Below, piece after piece: positions 15,918 through 19,332 of a stretch of 19,332 nucleotides of DNA; within the stretch, counting starts at the first letter, position 1, and each line of letters starts with the position of its first letter. The notes below the pieces were generated by a model. The model saw nothing but the letters and a program-made list of their open reading frames with translations. It did not search any database and was not told the origin of the DNA. This stretch comes from Rhodoferax sp. UBA4409 (GTDB lineage: Bacteria; Pseudomonadota; Gammaproteobacteria; Burkholderiales; Burkholderiaceae_C). The position numbers and the translations under genes are program-made. The stretch is taken from NCBI GenBank assembly GCA_002390825.1, contig DGQR01000078.1, positions 1 to 19,332 on the forward strand, written 5' to 3'.

Positions 15918-15949
15918 AAAAAGCGCACTGCCTGCAGTGCGCTTTTTTT
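15918..15949 (+). terminator. Strong bidirectional rho-independent terminator
   Basis: AAAAAGCGCACTG (15918-15930) pairs with CAGTGCGCTTTTT (15935-15947) around a CCTG loop, with seven T residues at 15943-15949. The matching A run on the other side lets it also end transcription of the minus-strand gene at 15995-17128. Confidence 0.92.
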
Positions 15950-15994
15950 ATGCCTGCCCGCTAATTTGCCCCTGCCAGCTAGGCAGATGCTCAC

Positions 15995-17128
15995 TCAAGC
16001 CCGGGGTTGCAAACCACGCGGCACAAAGGCACTCAGCCGGGCCGCAATCGCAGTCTCGTTGCGCTGCCACCAAACGCCCAAGGCCACCAGCCCCAAGCCC
16101 AGCACCGTGAGTGCAAACGGAAACATAAAACTATCCTGAAACACCTTGTGCGACAGATGCCCCAGATACAGCAGCACCCCAAAGGCACCGTACACCGTGA
16201 ACACGCGCCGCCCAATGGCCGCCCCCAACAGCACCAAGGCCACATTCAGCGCGCAGTAGCCCAGCTTGGCCAGCTCGGAGCCCGAGTCGTTGAGGCTCAG
16301 GCCGCACCAGAACATGGTGGTGCCGAAGATATAAAGCCAAAACGCAAAATCCTGCCGCCACTCGGCCGACTGCGAGAGCCGGGTCCGCACATCCACCCAC
16401 AGGGCTACTGCCACCGTGCCAATGCCAAACACCAGCGACATGTCGCGCATGAACTCCCACTCCCAGCGATGGTCCAGGAGCAGCATGTTGGCCACATCCA
16501 TGCTCAGGTACCACAGCGTGAGCGCCAACGGCATCACCATAAAGGGCAAGCGGTAGCGCCACAGCATCACCACACCGGCTGCCAGGGTAGCCAGCTCCAA
16601 GGTCAGCCAGCGCCAGTCAATCCGCGTGTGGTAGCTGGCCAGCGAGTCCGAGCCCCCGGGCGGCCACCAGCCCATCAGGTGCTGCCCGCTCCACACAATC
16701 AGGGGCACCAAAAACACCGCCAGCGTGGCCAGCAGGCCTGCCGGCACCATCAGGCCACGCCCTTTGAAATGGTCTGCCACCTTGAGCGCCGCCCACAAGT
16801 AGGCCACGCCCAGTAGCAGCAAGGCCATAGGCCCCATTTGCTGGAAACCCAAGGTCATGAACAGCGACATCGCCCCGATGGACAGCAAACCGCCAAAGTA
16901 ATACAGCACATTCACAAAGCTGAACCCCGGCCCCGCAGCCACCGGCTGCAGCCCATGCCCCGGCTCGCGCTGTGCAGCGCTGTGCGGCTGCACGCCATGG
17001 CGCCAGCGCTGCCACAAGGCCTGCGCCTGCGACTCGGTGATCACGCCGTCGCGGGCAGCCTCAGTCAAATCTTGTAAGCGCAGCGCAACCGACAAATCTG
17101 CCGTGCCTGTGTCGTCTTTGATGTGCAT
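15995..17128 (-). CDS. Multi-pass membrane protein, possibly DUF2157-like
   Basis: The 377-residue protein has a soluble N-terminal segment with a helix-rich motif (LQDLTEAARDGVITESQAQALWQRW), then about ten hydrophobic helices from residue about 70 onward. These include FVNVLYYFGGLLSIGAM, LALTLWYLSMDVANMLLL and a C-terminal LTVLGLGLVALGVWW. The short soluble domain followed by many helices recalls DUF2157 membrane proteins, but I am not sure of that family. No enzymatic motif is visible. It is divergent from glsA with 61 nt between the starts, so the two may share control. It ends 45 nt from the bidirectional terminator. Confidence 0.7.
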   Translation of the reverse strand: MHIKDDTGTADLSVALRLQDLTEAARDGVITESQAQALWQRWRHGVQPHSAAQREPGHGLQPVAAGPGFSFVNVLYYFGGLLSIGAMSLFMTLGFQQMGPMALLLLGVAYLWAALKVADHFKGRGLMVPAGLLATLAVFLVPLIVWSGQHLMGWWPPGGSDSLASYHTRIDWRWLTLELATLAAGVVMLWRYRLPFMVMPLALTLWYLSMDVANMLLLDHRWEWEFMRDMSLVFGIGTVAVALWVDVRTRLSQSAEWRQDFAFWLYIFGTTMFWCGLSLNDSGSELAKLGYCALNVALVLLGAAIGRRVFTVYGAFGVLLYLGHLSHKVFQDSFMFPFALTVLGLGLVALGVWWQRNETAIAARLSAFVPRGLQPRA

Positions 17129-17189
17129 TGCGCATCCCCCCTATGGTTGGCATGCATATGTACCACAAGGCCACTCCTAGAATGAATCC

Positions 17190-18119
17190 ATGCACACCCT
17201 CACCACCGCCCTGGCCCAAATCAACACCGAAGCCCGCGCCCTGTTCGGCCAAGGCAAGGTGGCCGACTACATTCCCGCGCTGGCCCAAGTGCCGCCCCGG
17301 CAGTTTGGTATGGCGGTGGCGCTGGTAGACGGCAGCACGTTTCATGTGGGCGATGCGCACACCCCGTTCTCGCTACAGAGCATTACCAAGCTGTTTACCT
17401 TTGTCTTGGCGCTCAAGGCCATCGGCGAAGACCTGTGGAAGCGCGTGGGCCGCGAGCCCTCGGGCGCTGCGTTTAACTCGATGGTGCAACTGGAAACCGA
17501 ACACGGCATTCCGCGCAACCCGTTTATCAATGCCGGCGCATTGGTGATTACCGACATCCTCACCACCCGCTACGCCCACCTGGACTATGCGCTCTTGGGC
17601 GCTCTGCGCCGCCTGACCGACGACCCCGACCTGAGCTGGAACGCAGCTGTCGCCAAGAGCGAGCGCGACACCGCCCACCGCAACATGGCCATGGCCTATT
17701 TCATGAAAAGCCATGGCAACTTTGCCAACGCGCCCGAACTGGTGCTGGACAACTACTGCCGCCAGTGCGCCACCGAGATGAACTGCGCCCAGCTCGCCCA
17801 GGCCACCATGTTCCTGGCCAACGGTGGGCAAGACCTGGGGCGTGATGGCCGGCCTGACGAACAGTTTTTGAGCGCCGACGACGCCCGCCGCGTCAACGCC
17901 CTGCTGCTCACCTGCGGCGCCTATGACGCTGCCGGCGACTTTGCCTACCGCATCGGCCTGCCGGTCAAAACCGGTGTGGGCGGCGGCATTGTGGCCATAG
18001 CCCCCGGCGTGGGCACCATTGCCGTGTGGGCGCCCGAGCTGGACGCCAAAGGCAACTCGGTGCTGGGCGCCTTTGCGCTGGAGCGCCTGGTGCAGCTCAC
18101 CGGCTGGAACCACACCTGA
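17190..18119 (+). CDS. glsA: Glutaminase
   Basis: This cytoplasmic enzyme hydrolyses L-glutamine to glutamate and ammonia. The 309-residue length matches bacterial glutaminases of about 308-310. The serine-dependent, beta-lactamase-like active site is visible: Ser64-x-x-Lys67 in FSLQSITKLFTFVLAL, the motif GREPSGAAFNS, NPFINAGAL, the E-R-D region KSERDTAHRN, and GLPVKTGVGGGIVAIAPG. No signal peptide is present. A TAGAAT at 17178-17183 resembles a -10 box but is so close to the ATG that it would give a leaderless message, and no -35 matches it. The following secreted-protein gene starts 1 nt after the stop. Confidence 0.95.
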   Translation: MHTLTTALAQINTEARALFGQGKVADYIPALAQVPPRQFGMAVALVDGSTFHVGDAHTPFSLQSITKLFTFVLALKAIGEDLWKRVGREPSGAAFNSMVQLETEHGIPRNPFINAGALVITDILTTRYAHLDYALLGALRRLTDDPDLSWNAAVAKSERDTAHRNMAMAYFMKSHGNFANAPELVLDNYCRQCATEMNCAQLAQATMFLANGGQDLGRDGRPDEQFLSADDARRVNALLLTCGAYDAAGDFAYRIGLPVKTGVGGGIVAIAPGVGTIAVWAPELDAKGNSVLGAFALERLVQLTGWNHT

Positions 18120-18120
18120 C

Positions 18121-19020
18121 ATGCGCCACCACCCTGCAATTGCCACCCTGTTGCTAGCCACCCTGCTGGGCGCAAGCGCAGCCACGCACAGCAACGCTTT
18201 GGATGCAGATGGCGTGCAAGCCCTGCTGCCCGCCCAGCCCGGCGGCAGCGCGCTGACGCTGGGCAACAGCAACCCCAACACCGACAAGCGCTTCGGCTTT
18301 GACTACAAAGCCGCCGCCACCGCCGCGCAAGAAGGTGGACTGCGCTACTGGAATCTGCCTGCCACCCCGCTCACCTACAGTAGCGGCGGCAGCGGCTACA
18401 CCGCGCGCATGCACCTGTTCGCCAGCGGCGGCCAGCAGCAGTTCACCTGGAAGACCCAGCGCGGCTACCTCAGCAGCCCGCGCGATGTGCGCAACCAAGA
18501 GTTCACGGTCTATGTGCGGGTGCACGAGCCACTCACGCCGCTGAACGCACAAGTCACCCTCAAGATCCGCGGCGGGCGCCACAGCGAGAAGGATGGCGAC
18601 GCCGCCTCCAGCACCATGATGACCTTTGGCCCCGGCGGGCCCAGCGGCATCACCCGTTTTGCCAAAGAGCTCACCCACCCGCTGTACGACTATGTGGTGC
18701 TGCGCCCCTTGCTAGACACGGCCTTGCAGCCCGGGCAGTGGTATGGCCTCAAGCTCATCAGCTACAGCCTCCCTGGCGTGCCCGGCGAGGTGCTGAACCA
18801 GCTTTATCTAGACACCGCACCCTTTGACGCTGCAGGCCGCCCTGCGAACGGCTGGCAGCTGCTGAGCGAATACACCGATGTGCAAGGCAAACGCACCGGC
18901 CGCCATTACGACACGCTGGCCGGCTGGGGCGGCTGGCAAACCACCCTGCGCATGGATGGCTACCGCAGCATCGACTTTGCGCTGCCCTCGGTGCGAGAGA
19001 TAGTGCCGCCCGCACCCTGA
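18121..19020 (+). CDS. Secreted protein of unknown function, probably beta-sandwich
   Basis: The 299-residue protein begins with a clear Sec signal peptide (MRHHPAIATLLLATLLGASA, cleavage about residue 20). I do not recognise the family. The mature part is rich in Gly, Thr, Tyr and Trp and in predicted strands, with alternating segments such as EFTVYVRVHEPLTPLNAQVT, KIRGGRHSEKDGDAASSTMM and WYGLKLISYSLPG. This is reminiscent of jelly-roll carbohydrate-binding or polysaccharide lyase-like folds; that is impression, not proof. No catalytic motif stands out. The ATG at 18121 is 1 nt after the glsA stop (TGACATG), suggesting translational coupling with the glutaminase. A longer frame starting inside glsA lacks a signal peptide and is rejected. 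Confidence 0.72.
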   Translation: MRHHPAIATLLLATLLGASAATHSNALDADGVQALLPAQPGGSALTLGNSNPNTDKRFGFDYKAAATAAQEGGLRYWNLPATPLTYSSGGSGYTARMHLFASGGQQQFTWKTQRGYLSSPRDVRNQEFTVYVRVHEPLTPLNAQVTLKIRGGRHSEKDGDAASSTMMTFGPGGPSGITRFAKELTHPLYDYVVLRPLLDTALQPGQWYGLKLISYSLPGVPGEVLNQLYLDTAPFDAAGRPANGWQLLSEYTDVQGKRTGRHYDTLAGWGGWQTTLRMDGYRSIDFALPSVREIVPPAP

Positions 19021-19042
19021 GCGGCCGCCAGCCAGGCGGGGC

Positions 19043-19332
19043 TCAGGCCCACATCAGCCGGTCACGGCCTGCGGCCTTGGCGGCGTAGAGCGCGCGGTCG
19101 GCATTACGCATGTTTTCAATACTGCTCAGGGCAGGGTCCAGCATGGTCAGGCCGGCAGAGCAGGTGTGGTGAAAGCGCGGCACCTCGGGCAAGGGCGACG
19201 ACTCGCGCACCAGTTCCAAGATGGCTTGCACCTTGGCCTCGGCCTCAGCAGGGGTGGCTTGGGGGAAGAGCAGCAAAAACTCCTCGCCCCCGATACGGCC
19301 AAACCCGTCGTTGCGCCCTAGCGAGCTCACCA
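19043..19332 (-). CDS. Diguanylate cyclase, C-terminal part (runs off the window)
   Basis: The last 96 or so codons of a GGDEF-domain protein are present; the 5' part lies beyond the right edge. The signature RIGGEEF is intact, followed by family features FLLLFPQATPAEAEAKVQAI, CSAGLTML and ADRALYAAKAAGRDRL, so this cyclase should be able to make cyclic di-GMP. The usual RxxD inhibitory site before the signature is not conserved (GRND in its place), so product inhibition may be absent. The gene ends 22 nt from the convergent secreted-protein gene. Sensory domains, if any, are not visible. The GTG/ATG near 19330 is unlikely to be the true start because the GGDEF fold needs upstream residues. 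Confidence 0.9.
   Translation of the reverse strand, partial: VSSLGRNDGFGRIGGEEFLLLFPQATPAEAEAKVQAILELVRESSPLPEVPRFHHTCSAGLTMLDPALSSIENMRNADRALYAAKAAGRDRLMWA

Noticed and set aside
19021..19042. GCGGCCGC palindrome between convergent genes as a terminator
   Set aside because: No T run follows on either strand and the stem is very short.

Overview
This window looks like a GC-rich betaproteobacterial chromosome fragment, most likely from the family Comamonadaceae (Rhodoferax or Polaromonas type). The placement rests on overall protein character, the Anbu-type proteasome homologue, and copies of a short dispersed repeat that I associate from memory with that family. The window appears to begin at a contig end. 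Roughly the first 225 bases are an error-rich reverse complement of the next 225 and should not be read as biology.

Left part, plus strand (334-5497): a tight run of four genes. They are the proteasome-like hydrolase Anbu, an alpha/beta hydrolase, a GAF-PAS histidine kinase, and a response regulator carrying a degenerate GGDEF domain and an intact EAL domain. Spacings are 10 nt, 4 nt and a 1-nt overlap, so an operon is likely. The signalling output would be removal of cyclic di-GMP.

Middle part, minus strand (5549-9676): a MacA-like adaptor, a separate MacB-like ATPase and permease, then undecaprenyl-diphosphatase UppP (best start a TTG), closed by a hairpin terminator. This is a cell-envelope export and lipid-carrier recycling block.

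Plus strand again (9890-12587): a DUF2306 membrane protein, a small 2TM protein, a LytS/AlgZ-type sensor kinase and a LytTR response regulator, probably one operon. The two regulator genes each carry a sequence that fits the dispersed repeat also seen at 6418-6461.

12686-15949: two paralogous branched-chain amino acid type substrate-binding proteins, one a predicted Tat lipoprotein and one a Sec-exported periplasmic protein. They flank a phage-type P-loop protein with an altered Walker A motif. No permease or ATPase for these binding proteins lies in the window. The second binding protein has codon use typical of a highly expressed gene and ends in a strong terminator.

Right part (15995-19332): a multi-pass membrane protein on the minus strand, divergent from glutaminase GlsA. 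GlsA is followed after 1 nt by a secreted protein of unknown function. The 3' part of a diguanylate cyclase gene runs off the right edge. I found no tRNA, rRNA, CRISPR array, transposase or integrase. No complete new system is evident. The most unusual items are the Anbu-signalling operon, the binding protein/P-loop/binding protein trio, and the repeats embedded in the coding regions of the LytS/LytTR pair.
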